Shown piece by piece: positions 1-12,599 of a stretch of DNA of 64,000 bases. The number at the start of each line of letters is the position of its first letter. Positions within the stretch are counted from its first letter, which is position 1. The notes below the pieces were generated by a model that did not search any database, was not told the origin of the DNA, and saw only the letters and a list, made by a program, of their open reading frames with translations. A program made the position numbers and the translations under genes. Source of the DNA: Cacajao melanocephalus (Eukaryota; Chordata; Mammalia; Primates; Pitheciidae); the NCBI GenBank assembly GCA_963573385.1, contig CAUYLG010005341.1, positions 51,497-115,496 on the forward strand. The letters run 5' to 3'.

Positions 1-199
1 TAAATGTAAATTATATGTAACAATAGCACAAAGAATATGGGTGGCAAATGGATTTAGAAATTTCTCAGTTGTAGAATTGTTTACCTGCTATATGAAATGT
101 TGCTATATGAATTCAAAACAAATAGGGATAAGTGAAGGATGTGTGGTTTAATATAAGAAAATCTAATAAAAACATTTTTATTGCTTGATGATATTGTGC

Positions 200-1079
200 A
201 AAACAATTCAAAAAAATTAAAGGTATTAGTAAGAAGCTACCAAAGTAAATAAAATAGAACACTAAAAACATTAGGAATTATCCAGATGAAGGCAAGAAAA
301 GGAGAAACAAATAAAAACAACAGAAGGAACAAATAGAAAACAAAAACATAAATTGATAAAACATTCTAATTAAAAAGCAGAGAATTTCAGAGTGGATAAA
401 AGCAGCAAGACCCAACAGTATACAAAAAGACACCTTAAATATAAAAATGGCAATTGGTTACAATTTGTAAAAAAAAAGTGTCATTTAATATTAAGCTTAA
501 GAAAATTGGTGTGGCCATGTTAATATTGTCCAAAATAGACCTCATAGAAGGGTGTCCTACCAGATAGATAGATAGATATTTCATACTTTAGAAAAATATC
601 ATTTTATTAGGAAGAATTAACAATCATAAATCTTTACCTAATAACAGCAGACCTGCAACATGCGTGAAGTAAAAGCTGACTGAAATGAAGAGAACAAAAA
701 CCAAATCTCCAATTATAGTTGTAACTTTCAAGACTTCTATTTCAATGACAAAATAACTAAATGAAAAACCAATAAGGAGAAAGAAATTTTGACTACCTAT
801 TAAATTCTCTGACCTAATTGGCAATTATAAAATAAAGTAAAACTATAGACTGGGCCATAAAACAGTCTCCATAGATTTCAAAATTCAAATCTTTAGAATA
901 TATATTCTGAACAAAATGAAATTAAATGAGAAATAAGATACATAGAAATGCCCAGATATTTGAAAATTAAACAATGTAATTTTAAATTGCAACCTAATTT
1001 AAATATTAAGTTACAAAATAATTGAAATATTAAAAATGAATGAAGATAAAAATAAAATGCACTGCAAATGTTTAGCTTT
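200..1079 (+). mobile_element. Old L1 ORF2-derived fragment, part 1
   Basis: The plus strand follows the order of LINE-1 ORF2 coding sequence: an A-rich stretch near 300-360, then segments resembling the ORF2 endonuclease region at about 375-560 and 625-680 and further ORF2 homology at about 845-935. Many stops and indels break the frame, so this is a fossil. The high divergence suggests an L1M-age copy. It is interrupted by the Alu that follows and resumes behind it in the same orientation. The left boundary is uncertain; bases 1-200 may belong to the same element. Confidence 0.7.
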
Positions 1080-1088
1080 AAATTCTTA

Positions 1089-1385
<297 letters not shown>

Positions 1386-1400
1386 AAATCTTACATTAGA

Positions 1401-2890
1401 AAGAATGTTCAAAATCAGTCATCAAAATTTCATCACTTCAAGAAGTTAAAAAAGAAGAGTAGATTAAATTCAATATAAGAAGTAAGTAATAAAGACAAGA
1501 ACAGAAATCAATGAAATAATAGAGAAAACCCAAATAAAAGAGAAATCAACAAAATTGAAAGATACGTATTTGCAAGATTAACAAAATTTATAAAAAGCAA
1601 AAATAAGTGAGACCAAAAAAAGAAAAAGTGCAAATTCTTAACATTGGGAAGTTAAAAAGTAAGTATCACTAGAAAGTTAATTGAATAGTAAGCAGGTAGT
1701 ATAAACAAAGTTATACCAATAAATTTGATAAACTAGATTATATGGACCAATGCCTCAAAGATACATAATATACTGAAAATGAAATAAAATGAAATAGAAA
1801 ATGTAAATCACTCTGTAGCTATAAAAGAAATTGAATCTATAAAGACCTCCTTAGAAAGACAATTTTAGGTCCAGAGGGTGTGACTGTAGAATTCTATCAA
1901 ACATGCAAGAAAGAGAGAAATTCAGTATTACCGAGAGTTTTCAGAAAATAGAAGAAGGGACAATACCTCAAAAATTATTTGGTGAGGCCAGCATAACCCT
2001 GATAACACAACCCGATGAGATATTAGAAGAAATGAAACTAACAGATAGATATTTATCATGAACCTAAGTGGCAAAATATTAGCAAATTGAATCTAGCAAT
2101 ATAAAGAACCTCTGTCATGATCAAGCAGGGTTTACATAAGAAATCTGAGGTTGGATTACCATCAAAAATAAATAATAGATGGAAAAAAAGTTTACTGAAT
2201 TCAAAGCCTAATTAGAAAAAAAAGTAAAGTGGAAATAAAGGAAATTTTCTCAAACCAATAAAGAAAACCCATGGTTAACCTATTGCTAACATCATAATCA
2301 TCAAGAGGCAACCTGAATGATCACTCACTAAGATTGGTAACAAGTCAATGTTTTACTGGAGGTTTTATCAAGTTACAGTAAGTCCAGAAAGATAAATAAA
2401 TGGCATAAAAATTAAGAAAAAAGAAGGAAACATTTCTTACATCATAAACAGCATGTCGTTTTAGAAAATTCTAAGGAATTTATAAAAAATCTACTAAAAT
2501 AAGTAAATAAAATTAGTAAATAAGTAAACTAAATAAGTAAATTTTAGCAAGTTAGCTGTATGCAAGGATAATGTATCAAAATCAATTTTATTTCTTTAAA
2601 TTGTCAACAAACATTTTTAAAGTTAAACATAAAATATGTTTTTACTTATGCTGAAAGTAGTATTTAGAAATATGTCATTAAACGACATGAGACTGGTATA
2701 TTGAAAATGGCCAACATTACTGAAAGATTTAATAAATGGAGAAATATAGCATTTTCATTGATTGGAACTCTAGTATTTTTAAGAGATCAATGTTTTCAAA
2801 ATTGACTTATAGAATTAACTACATTCAAATCAATACCCTAATAGCTATTGTAGTTAGCTAACAAATTTGGAATTTTGGAAGGAGAAATAC
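1401..2890 (+). mobile_element. Old L1 ORF2-derived fragment, part 2 (RT region)
   Basis: This continues the L1 interrupted by the Alu. Recognisable ORF2-like stretches include the region around 1445-1560 and the reverse-transcriptase region at about 1740-2150, then segments at 2250-2420 equivalent to the sequence after the RT motifs. Stops and small indels are frequent and no frame is usable. The 3' part fades near 2890 before a MIR begins. Confidence 0.7.
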
Positions 2891-2919
2891 TCGGAAAAAC
2901 AATGCTCAGGGAACCCAAG

Positions 2920-3095
2920 AGGCAGCATGGTTTAATTAAACGATCCTGGATTTTAGGTCTAGGTATATTTGAGAATCAAATTCTGTCTGGTTTTAGACAA
3001 ATGACTCCTCCATGTGTCTGAGTATCTTCATTTGATAAATGAGGATGATACTTCTTACTTTAATGCTTACTAAAAAGCATGATTAAATGTGGGTA
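2920..3095 (+). repeat. MIR SINE fragment
   Basis: The sequence follows the MIR core in order: the GGCAGCATGG start, the tract ending in TTTTAGACAAATGACT, the CATTTGATAAATGAGGATGATA segment and a final ATTAAATG part. Divergence is high, as expected for this ancient mammalian SINE. Confidence 0.72.
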
Positions 3096-3117
3096 AATCT
3101 TAGAGATAAAATGTAGA

Positions 3118-3375
3118 ACAAAAAGATACAATAAAGGGTCCATATTGTATGATTCTTTTATACGAAGTTCAAAACTAGTCAACACTTACTCTGGAGCTCG
3201 AGATCAGAATTCTTGTTACCTTTGGGAGTGATGGTCCTTGATTGGGAAGAGGCACTAGGAGAACTTTCAGACAGGCTGGAAGTAGTCTGTATTTGGATCT
3301 GGATAGTGATTACTAGGATGTAAAATTTTATTGAGCTGCACGTTTTAGGTTAACATATTTCGCTAAATGTGAATT
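3118..3375 (+). mobile_element. L1M-type 3' UTR fragment
   Basis: The order of segments (a TGTATGATTCTTTTATACGAAG-like start, a GTTACCTTTGGGAG block, a GATCTGGATAGTG block, then TTGAGCTGCACG near the end) matches 3' UTRs of old L1M elements. It may be the tail of the same L1 as the ORF2 fragment upstream, with the MIR between them, but that link is inference. Confidence 0.6.
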
Positions 3376-3379
3376 GAAC

Positions 3380-3890
3380 CTACATGAACCACGCTGCTTC
3401 CCCTATTAAAAACAGAGTTTGTGAAATGACACATATAAAGCATACAATGCTTGGTGCATCACTGGAACTCACCGTTAGCTTCCTTTCTCTCTTTAAAGAT
3501 AATGAACCAGGTACCACATTTAACAGGACTATTAACAGACAAGAAGGCATCTAATAGAAATAAATGCCATTAAAAATAAATCAGTATTTATGTATTTTCA
3601 AATGAAATTAATGAAAGAACAGAAGATATTGCTAAAAAAAAATGCTTAAGATAAACTAACACTTTCCAAATAATTGAGGCTCTCCATGTCAAAGAGGGAG
3701 TGGATTTATTTTCAGCTTCTTGAGTGCTCAGAATTAGTGAAGGAAACAAATTATCATCTGCCTCTTAAAGAGTGATCTCCCCTCGCTGGAGGCATTCAAG
3801 TAGTAGCTAGAAGACAATATCAAAGATGTAATAAGAGGGTTCCAACTCAAGTTGTTTAACCCTATGTTTTCAAGATATTGAGTAATTAAC
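3380..3890. other. Unassigned AT-rich sequence
   Basis: I see no confident repeat or gene. A weak MIR-like echo (about 3420-3475) is too short to call. Confidence 0.4.
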
Positions 3891-3897
3891 ACAGAAG

Positions 3898-4195
3898 GTC
3901 AGGCAGGGTGACTCAAACTCTTAATCCTAGCAATTTGGGAGGCTGAGGTGGTGGATAACTTGGGCCCAGGAGTTTGAGACCATCTCTGGTAATTGGTGAA
4001 ACCTCTTTGCTACAAAAAGCAAAACAAAAACAAAGAATTAGTCAGTGTGGTGGCGCCTACCTGTAGTCCCAACTACTTGGGACTACCTGAGCCCAGGAGG
4101 TTGAGGCTGTCGTAAGTTGTGATCGTACCACTGCACTCCAGCCTGGATGACAAAATAAGACTCTGTCTCAAAAATGAAAAAAAAATACAAAAAAA
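3898..4195 (+). mobile_element. Alu, diverged (J-like age)
   Basis: Both Alu arms can be followed from about 3898 to an A-rich tail near 4195, joined by a CAAAACAAAAAC-type linker, with many substitutions. Divergence well above the other Alus suggests an AluJ-age copy. No clear target-site duplication was found. Confidence 0.85.
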
Positions 4196-4199
4196 TTTA

Positions 4200-7165
4200 A
4201 AAAGCGGAAGTGAACATAGAAGTCTCAGAAAGATGCAGCATATTCAGTATCATCAAAGCATCCAAGGAAGCATATACTTGCACCCATTGCCTTCAAATAA
4301 CGTAACCCAGTTTTCTGAATACATAGAATTTTCAGGTTCATGAATATACAGTTGAAAATTTACAATTGAAGCTAGATACTTTTGTCCAGCAGAAGGGGAA
4401 GTTGAAAGAAAATAAATATGAAAGAAGCATCATTGCATTTAGTTCTGGCTGTCAGATTACAAGGAAGCAGGGGCCTCACACTATCTTAAATGACAATGAT
4501 TTATTTTAAGGACTCCTGGAAAGTGAGAAAGCACAAAAATAATCATTTGAAGGTAGAATAATTAGTGCTCATGGAGAATGAAACATCATTCATAATCTTC
4601 CATAATATGGGTTCCATAAACTATTCAGAAATTTAATGAAGACTTTTTTCCATTTTGTTTTAATCTCCTTTTTAATTATTAAACCTCATGTCTTCTTCAA
4701 TAAAGCTATATACCTTATAGTAAAACAAAAACACTAAACTTAGCTAAAGTGCACTGAAGCAGAGGATAACCATTATGTGAGCCAGCTAGAAAGACTAAAT
4801 GTGAAAAATCCGTCAAGGCCACAGAACAATCCTTCCAATAACAGCAATGAAGAGAAATAAACAGAATGAATGTTTGCTCTAAAAGCTGGGTATATGGTTT
4901 TGTGGCTCTGACCATACTGTCCTATAAAATAAATTAATACAGCTATATCTTTTCTGTGATAACCAACGTTTTCATTTAAAATATTGGTTGGATTACTAGA
5001 GTCTCCCCAAAATATTCCTTCCATACAGCAAAATTCATCCACTGCCTAGGCATCAATTTTCAATGCCCTATCAGAGTTTAAGACAGTAAATGTGTCTTCA
5101 TGTCTTTGATAGAATATGGAAAAAGATAAGAGTTTTGTAAACTCTCCTATAGTTTATGAAAGAAGAGAGGGGACAACAAAAATCCATACTTGATTTAGAT
5201 TCTAAGAAGAAACTTAGATTAGATTAAAAAGCACAAATGAAGAGACTCAACATTTGGTCCAATTTTGTGAGTAACAGGAAGCAAATACTGCATTGCTTTC
5301 ATTAATGGTCTATAAATTTCCTTCTATGAAGAACACAAATTTTTATTCAGCAGGCATAATGAAGTACAAAAGGCAAATATTCTTTGGAAGAAAACACAAG
5401 GACTTAATTTTCTACTGACATTTAACGCATAAACATATAAAAGCCTATTTGGATGGATTCCAACAGAAGAGCTAAATTTTTCTACCTTATACCTAGTATG
5501 TCTTCATGCAGACATTGCTTTAAATCACTACTGTCTTTGTTCTGGAATGCAGGGTTTAATAAAGATTTGGGAGAAAGAAAAAATACGGATGCAGAAGATC
5601 TGAAAGTGTTTAATGGAGTGTTTGGGTTGAATAAGAGGAAGAACAATATACAGAAGCTAGGATTTTCTGTTTCTCTATTTTGTCCTTCCTACTGGCTCCC
5701 ATTTAATGAGTTTTAGGATCTATTTTAGAAGAAAGAAGCAACATTAACTCTTTTAATATGATAGGGTCTCACTTGGTAAATTAAGACCAAAACCACCAAA
5801 TCAAATGTAATTTTATTACCTTGTTAAGTCAAATGTGTCTACTAAATTCTATGAGTTAAAATAGTATAAGCTACAGTTTGAGCATCATGATTATATGCTG
5901 AAAATGTGTAAGGACATTTTCCCAACACAAACACAGTTATTATGTGAAAAATACTTGTATACACACAGCGTTAGACTTTTTATGATGACGCATTATAACT
6001 TCACAGTGCCCTTGAGCCAACACTTTACTTTTTTCATTTCTGAAATACCTACTGCCACTTTCAGCCTTCCCACTTACCCTTCATGCCTGAAGAACATTTA
6101 CTCTGCATCTTTTCTCTAGGTATTCCTAGGAGCCATAATTGCTGCTCAATGTCATTTCAATTACTCTAGCACAAGATTAAATGATTATAAAATCATATAT
6201 TGCTATTATTTCATAAATTACTAGAATGGTAAGTTTTGGCATCTTTCAGGAATTCTCATGGTGTTCCATCTATGGAAAAAATGTGAATAAATTTTAAGAC
6301 TTGATCATAGCCCAATATAAAAAAAAGTTACTTTATTATGATTTTTTCATTGAATGACTTACAAGTTCAGACATGTCAATCCATCTTCTTGAATATGAAT
6401 AATAAATGTGTACATGTATTAGCTTACTGAGAAAAAGACAATTCTCTAAATTACATTTAAAATACCTTGGGATGTTATATTTCTATTTCAGAATGTTTAG
6501 GAAGTTTTAAAATCATTATACTTGAATAACTTTCTTAATTACATTATGAATATGTCCTTATCAGATATTTTGAGCTAAACTAATATTCTCTCTATTAAGT
6601 ACATACAATGATATTTCATATATGTTCTATTGTTAGGATGACAAATGTAATTACTGTATTCATTGAATGATGAAATATATAGGCAGTGCACAACCATTAT
6701 GATCATTAAAACCTTAATGCGATTCCACCTCTATCCCAAATCAACTGTAATCGAAATAGTCTAAATTCAGTGTGCTATATTTATAGACTGAAAGAGATTA
6801 CAACTCTCCTCTATGTCTCTTCCTAGTAGATAGTAGACACAAATTTATACAGTTATCGTACTGTTACTGTTTCATGTCAAAACTATCATAAATATTTCCT
6901 TTCACATATGTTATAGGCATGCATCTGACATACATCTACATCACTGGAATGAAGAAGTTGACAGTTTTCACCCACTGGACTCTGTGATGACTTCTACTTG
7001 GAAAGTCTTTGCCCACTCTGTCAACTTGGAAAACATCTACTTATTCATCAAGAATCAGCTCACCCAGTACATTTCCTGAGTATTGATACTGAAGTAACAA
7101 CTTAGGGCCAGAGTATACAAAAATGTAATATAGGTTATACAAAAATTGGTAAAACTCTAATTGTG
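4200..7165. other. Unassigned sequence, no gene recognised
   Basis: About 3 kb of AT-rich DNA without a recognisable repeat or coding signature. The longest frame here (5453-5716, 87 codons, plus) has a proper ATG but no recognised domain, no splice context and no codon bias that I can see. It is best treated as chance. Confidence 0.4.
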
Positions 7166-7169
7166 CTCT

Positions 7170-7320
7170 CAAAATCATATCAGTCTGAGTTTTTTTGTGA
7201 GCTTCAGCAAATTACCTATATTTTCTATGCCTCAGTTTCTTCAACTTAAAATGAGAATAAAATAGTACCCATCTCAGAGGATTGTTTTTGGTGCCACTTA
7301 ATATGTGTAAATTATTTTAA
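7170..7320 (+). repeat. MIR SINE fragment
   Basis: The order of the core (CCTCAGTTTCTTCAACTTAAAATGAGAATAA, then a GGATTG block) follows the 3' two-thirds of MIR. Confidence 0.65.
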
Positions 7321-8460
7321 AAGAAAACTGAATACATAATATCCCAAAAATGATAGGTAGTAATAACATAATCATAAAATTAATGTATAAATATATTTAA
7401 GAGAAAATATTAAATGTTCAAAAAGAAAAGAACAAAGGCATTGCAGTGAGGACTTAAAGATAAGGACTATGGTAATCAATAATCAGTAACTAGAGTTTCT
7501 ATCTCTAAACAACACAATCTGAGATACCCATAATTAGTATTAGTTAATATTAAAAGACTAAATTTTCCTCTTGAATAAATATCCCAAAGAGTCTTCTTTG
7601 GGTTTCTTACTGAAGTATGCTGGGGTGAGGCAACTCAGCTGGGGTGAGCAACATTTGCTAATACTGTTTCTCTAACATGTAAAATAACTTGCTCATCATG
7701 GCACATAAGGAACTATGCCTATTCTAGCACTATCCTCATTCCACATCACAGCTAAGATGTATTCCTATTTTGTTATACATGAATTTTTCTGCATATTAGT
7801 GACCAATTGTACTTTAGATTGTTGGAAATAACAACTGGTCAAATCATCAAGCTGTATGTATAGATGCAACCAAAATCAGACTTTTTTTTTTTTAGCTGCT
7901 TCGGTTGAGTGAATCAGAGTTCAAAGTTTACACCCATTTATTCTCAAAAGTTACTCTGTGAAGAACAATCCATGCTGTTTTACAAATCTACTGTATTTTA
8001 TAATCTACATATTTACAGTTAACATATTTTTAGATTCCTTTTCCTATACTTTCTATTATTATTCAGATACCATTTGGGCAAGAAAACTTTAAAATAATCA
8101 TAAAATCAATACTTTAGACCCAAACTCATGAGTTCATCACCATAGACCACTGAAATGCATGTCTCAGGCCCTATAAGTTTTCTGTTCTGTCCCTGATACT
8201 GAGCCACACATCCATTATAAGTCTTTTTATTTTTCAGCCTTCACTAAATTAAGATATTTAAAATGGACTGATGTATGTGCAACAGGAGAAAAGTACTATA
8301 AAGCTAAGGAGCCCAATCAAATGAGTTTACAAAATAAAGATACATGGCAGCTATTAGATATTCTTCTGCATTGACTTGAGCCACAATGTTCACTAGTAAA
8401 TTTTATTTAATAACTGGATCATTTGCAAAGGTACATATGCTTCAGGAGGTAAATGTAATA
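7320..8460. other. Unassigned AT-rich sequence
   Basis: No gene or confident repeat was seen. It contains a 12-nt T run near 7883. Confidence 0.4.
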
Positions 8461-8465
8461 CTAAA

Positions 8466-8519
8466 TATGCTCTGTGTACTAGGGCTATGGATTTATACAG
8501 TCCTAGTATACAGAGTATA
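8466..8519 (+). other. Small hairpin, 21-bp stem with 12-nt loop
   Basis: Bases 8466-8486 and 8499-8519 are inverted copies, with a 12-nt loop at 8487-8498. Eighteen pairs are Watson-Crick. The three others all become G:U wobbles in plus-strand RNA, so a plus transcript would pair over all 21 positions. This is the size of a short pre-miRNA-like stem, but I see no adjoining lower stem, promoter or conservation evidence. It could equally be the core of a small palindromic DNA element. Confidence 0.35.
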
Positions 8520-8850
8520 CTTTTTAAATGAAAATGTCAGACATACATCTATTGGAGACTAAACTGATACAGAATTGGGACAATAAACTTTACATCTGGA
8601 TTAGACCTGTATCTCCTTTCTTCCACACTGAGAATCCTGGTTTTCTGGTTAGAGTTACAATAGATTAAAATTTCTCATTTTTTTTTTTTAGAAATTTCCC
8701 CCTTTTCACATTCTATTTCTCTTAAGTCACTCTCTGTCCTATTCATGCTTTGTGTTATTTTCTTAATATCTGTTAGTTAATTTAACAAATGATAGGTACA
8801 CTATGGATGTGTTTTGAGTGTACCTCTCTGCTCTCTGTAGTACTTTCATG

Positions 8851-8866
8851 GTAGAAATGCTATTTT
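8851..8866 (+). repeat. Target-site duplication, left copy
   Basis: GTAGAAATGCTATTTT is repeated exactly at 10027-10042 and brackets the EAPP retrocopy. A perfect 16-bp duplication next to a T run is the signature of L1-mediated retroposition. Confidence 0.92.
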
Positions 8867-10026
8867 TTTAAAAATAACTCCAGAACATTTTAATTCTAAA
8901 GAGCTTTTATAAATAAAAAGCCCCAGAGTTTCCAAATGTTCATCAAAAAGAGAGTATCAGTCCCATCCATAAGGGGGAAAATCAAAGAAAAAAAAAAGGA
9001 GATGGTGAGAAATGAATGAAGGTTTATAAAGAAAATACACTGCTTCCTCAATGTCACTTAAGGATATGAACAGGCAGCAGGAAAGTAACTGTCCATATTT
9101 GCCTTATATACAGTATTGGGTAATTAAATGCCAACTGAGCTGTTTAGGAATGGCTTGCTAAAACACTGAAGAAATGAAAGACTTCGTCCTTGTCATAGAC
9201 TGCCACTTCAGTGGAAAATTCGGTGCACATGACTGGGTGATAGATTTCTTCCACATCTGTCTCTGTCTTCTCGGCAGCATCTTCCTGGTTAGACCTCATC
9301 TCCTTGGGGCCCCACCTTTTCTTCCTGTTCTCCGAGGCTTTATATCATAGAACCCCCTCTGTTAACAGAGCAGTCATCACGAACATCCCTCTATGTTGAG
9401 TTTTGTATGATTCATGCCTTTGGCAATCAAGGCACAGTGCGGTCATGCAAGCAGGACAATTCAAGACAGCGTCGCTGTTTGGAACAGGCTGTTGCTGATG
9501 TGACCTCTGTCATCCCAAACCATGGTAACCCCTTCTCTGTGCATCAACCCAGGCCTGATCTCCACTATCTTTTTCAGGATCATCTAGTAACTCATCATTT
9601 GTTGGAATCTTGCGTTGTTTCTTTTTTTTCTCGGTCACCTGTACTGCTTTGTCTTCATCCTCAGAATCCATAGTATCTTGTTGGAACTGTTGCAACTTTT
9701 CCATTTCCTAAGATCCAGTTCCCAGAGAGGATAACTTGTCCTCCGTTGTTTTCATGGTAGAATTTAATTCAGCTTCCATTTCCTTTTCAAATTCATCTTC
9801 ACTAGGTGATTCACTTTCTCCAGTAAGACATTCTCTGATGAGTTTTCGTTTTTGGTCAGGAGTTTCACGTAAAAGCACATCCACTTCATCTTCAGAGCTG
9901 CTCCAAGCCGGCTCCTCGTCACTAGGCTCTTCAATCGTGTAGGGGTCGTAGTCATCCGAGAGTCGGCTCACGGGGGCCTGCCGCGCCTACGCCGTCCGCT
10001 GCGATCTGCAGTGTCTGCTTACTCTC
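8867..10026 (-). pseudogene. EAPP: Processed pseudogene of EAPP (E2F-associated phosphoprotein)
   Basis: Read on the minus strand this is a retrocopy of the EAPP mRNA: a GC-rich 5' UTR piece (9972-10026), a coding-derived part (9971 down to a TAA at 9144-9146), a 3' UTR and a short A tail (T run by 8869). An ATTAAA-type poly(A) signal is visible as TTTAAT at 8889-8894. The N-terminal frame (9971-9708) shows the acidic EAPP start with EEPSDEEPAWSSSEDEVDVL and ends at a premature TAG. A second frame (9704-9510) carries IPTNDELLDDPEKD and AWVDAQRRGYHGLG. The C terminus still reads VLASHS before the stop. The initiator position is GTG, not ATG, and the frame is broken by stops and indels, so no full protein can be made. 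About 276 codons remain of a roughly 285-residue family protein. There are no introns, as expected for a reverse-transcribed mRNA. Assignment rests on remembered EAPP sequence and is strong. Confidence 0.93.
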
Positions 10027-10042
10027 GTAGAAATGCTATTTT
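10027..10042 (+). repeat. Target-site duplication, right copy
   Basis: Identical to 8851-8866. It lies immediately upstream (in minus-strand sense) of the pseudogene 5' UTR, so the retrocopy is essentially complete at its 5' end. Confidence 0.92.
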
Positions 10043-12170
10043 ACTCTTTTCTTTTTCCTTATGATGACTTCAAAGGAAATTTTACCTCAATACTCTCCTA
10101 TTGTTCAATGTATTTCCTGAACGTTTAAGTGGTGACTTGTTAAGGATACCTTTTCCACCTTCACGAAGCTTCATTTTCTGTTGTTTTCACAGTGTTAAAA
10201 AAAAAAAAAACTTCCTTGCTTCCTAGTTTTCTAAAATGTCCCACCTTTGTAACCCTCCTTAACTTTTACTTGGTTGTTCTCTTTTTTTCATCTGTTCTGT
10301 CCCTATTCTACTTAATTTTGATACCATTTCAGCAACTACTCTTCAGTGTGATCCCACATCATGTAAGAGAGACCACGCTGGTTAAGGTTGAGGAGTCACA
10401 GGGACTGGTATGCTTAACCCCTTCAAATCTCATCAGTGTCCCATGTAACCACCTGTTTGGGATCAGACAAAATTCATCCCAAATTACCTCAAGATCTGAT
10501 AAGATTTCCTAAGACTCTAGCCTCAGATTCAACAATGAGGATTTCCATGGAATACCTGTTGACCCTTTTACAGATCTCCTGTTCTCAAGTTCTGCACGGA
10601 CTCTAATAAGATGAAAGTTATGTAACTATGAGTGTTTTATTCCTTATGTCTTATAATCTGTGATTCACAAGCATACTTTGTCACCTAATTGTGTTGCAAA
10701 TGTTTTTCACCCATTTTTAGTCTTAATATCTGATTGATCTATTTTTACATGAGGATTTGAAGTCGTTCAACTGTGTTGCTACTATCACCATATCCCTAGG
10801 ATCTTCCAAATCAATACATTTTTTGAATGAAAGGTGGTGATATTAAAAGTTATTCTGCAACAAAAGGCATAGATTGGGACTGCTCTAGTCAAACTATAAT
10901 GTGTGACCATTCTATCCATAGCCTAAGGATAAAATTCACAAGCCTTAGCTTTGGATGCAATATCCTTAAATATTTGGTCTTTACTCACCTCTTCATTACA
11001 TCTCCGTCTATCACTGACTCAAATATATTCTATGCATTATACATACTAACCCATATAAAGTTTCATGAATAAACAGTGTTTTATGGTTATGGTGTTCTTA
11101 ATTGTACCAAATTAACCAGAGTAATGGAAGAGATTTAGTATGATCCACTATCCCTGAAAGACCCTGGACAACTCATACATACCCCTTATGATACTGAGTC
11201 TTAAGCATTCATAATGGAAGCAAGTGCTAGGGAGGGTGTTACAGTGTTACATTATCATCAGTTTCTTTTGGAAAGGCTTAAGACACCAAACCTCACTCTC
11301 TCAACTGACATAGTGTAGTATATATCCTTAGACCAAAAGCTGAATTCATGTGAGTTAATGGCTTAAGTAGTAGAAACAGCTTTTTTCTTATAGCACTAAC
11401 CTTTTAAGCGGTGATTTTTATAGAGCACTAACTCTGTATATTCAGGTGTTTAAAAGTGGAAGCTTATTTGTTGGGAGACGTACTGTCTAATCTCCCAACT
11501 TAGATCCAAAATCAAAGTATTCCTATTGTGGGGGAACTCCAGTTGTCAGAGAATATAATATTAGTGACTTCTCTTTGACAAAGCCTGGACTATTGCTTAG
11601 CCTCTGTCTCTCATAGCTTGTCCAAGGGCTGAGCTGAGTTTTCGAGCATGAAATTAAAAAGTAGGACACACATTTCTCAGGCCGAGCTTATGATTATTGC
11701 TCAATTGGTTAAGTTTCTTTGGGTGTACCTCTGTCTATACAAACAGGCTTTTCTCATTATTGGTCCTTCTTACTCAATTATGGTACAGAAGTCATAACTT
11801 ATTTAGAATTAGTTTATTTACCCCTAAGAATAGTTTATTATCAAGATACGTATCTCAATCTCTATGAAGCACAGTTTATAAGCACTGAAGCAAAACAAGG
11901 AAGCACTTACTTAAAATGAGAGTTTGTCTAAGTTCTTCATTTAAAGGAAACATTTCAAGCCTTAACATTTTAACTTTATTGAAGATTATTTCTCCTTTTC
12001 CCAAGATAATAGAAATACTATTTAAGAAATCTATCTATGCTGTCATATATACTTCCCTGTTTTCTATAAATTCTATTCTGTCCTTAAGATTCCTTAAAGA
12101 CTCTCCACCTAGTCCTTCAAATTTGTAATAAAACTTTCTTCCTCATCCACCAAGATTTCAATAATTTTTT
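10043..12170. other. Unassigned sequence, possible weak L2 at 10880-11040
   Basis: No gene was recognised. A 106-codon frame (10192-10512, plus) begins at the A run near 10198 and has no recognisable domain. Bases 10880-11040 loosely resemble an L2 3' region on the plus strand. The block at 11460-11720 is less AT-rich but I cannot assign it. Confidence 0.35.
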
Positions 12171-12174
12171 ACCT

Positions 12175-12380
12175 GTTATATGCCCACAGTACTTCATTCA
12201 TACATCTGTGTGTACATTTAATTTTATTGTGGTAATTTGATCACATTTTTTCTTTCCTGCTAGTCTCTCTTTTACTTCCTTGTGAATAGAGGCTGTACCT
12301 TATTCATCTTTATATCTCTGAGCATAACACAGTTGCCAGACATATGGTTAGCATTTAAAATATATTTGTTGAATAAAATA
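12175..12380 (+). repeat. L2 3'-end fragment
   Basis: It ends with an L2-type tail: a TAGAGGCTGTACCTTATTCATCTTTATATC-like block, a CAGTTGCCAGACATATGG block and TTTGTTGAATAAA. The body is strongly diverged. Confidence 0.62.
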
Positions 12381-12599
12381 TTATTTAATTAGTAAAAATG
12401 ATAACTAAATTTTATTGAGTACATGTACTACTCTATGGACACTGCTAAGTTTAGGACAGATTTGCAAAGAACATGGTATTTTTTAATTCACCTCAAACTG
12501 AAGAAGCTGACACCCAGCAAAGTTTAAAACATTGCTTACCATAATATGGTTGATAGAATCTTAACAAAGTTATTTAAGAAAAAAATATTTTAAGGAAAC

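Noticed and set aside
5453..5716. 87-codon ATG frame as a small gene
   Set aside because: No recognised domain, no promoter or splice context, and ordinary AT-rich composition. It is within the length expected by chance.
9736..9942. Plus-strand 68-codon serine-rich frame
   Set aside because: It is the antisense shadow of the acidic, serine-rich EAPP coding sequence.
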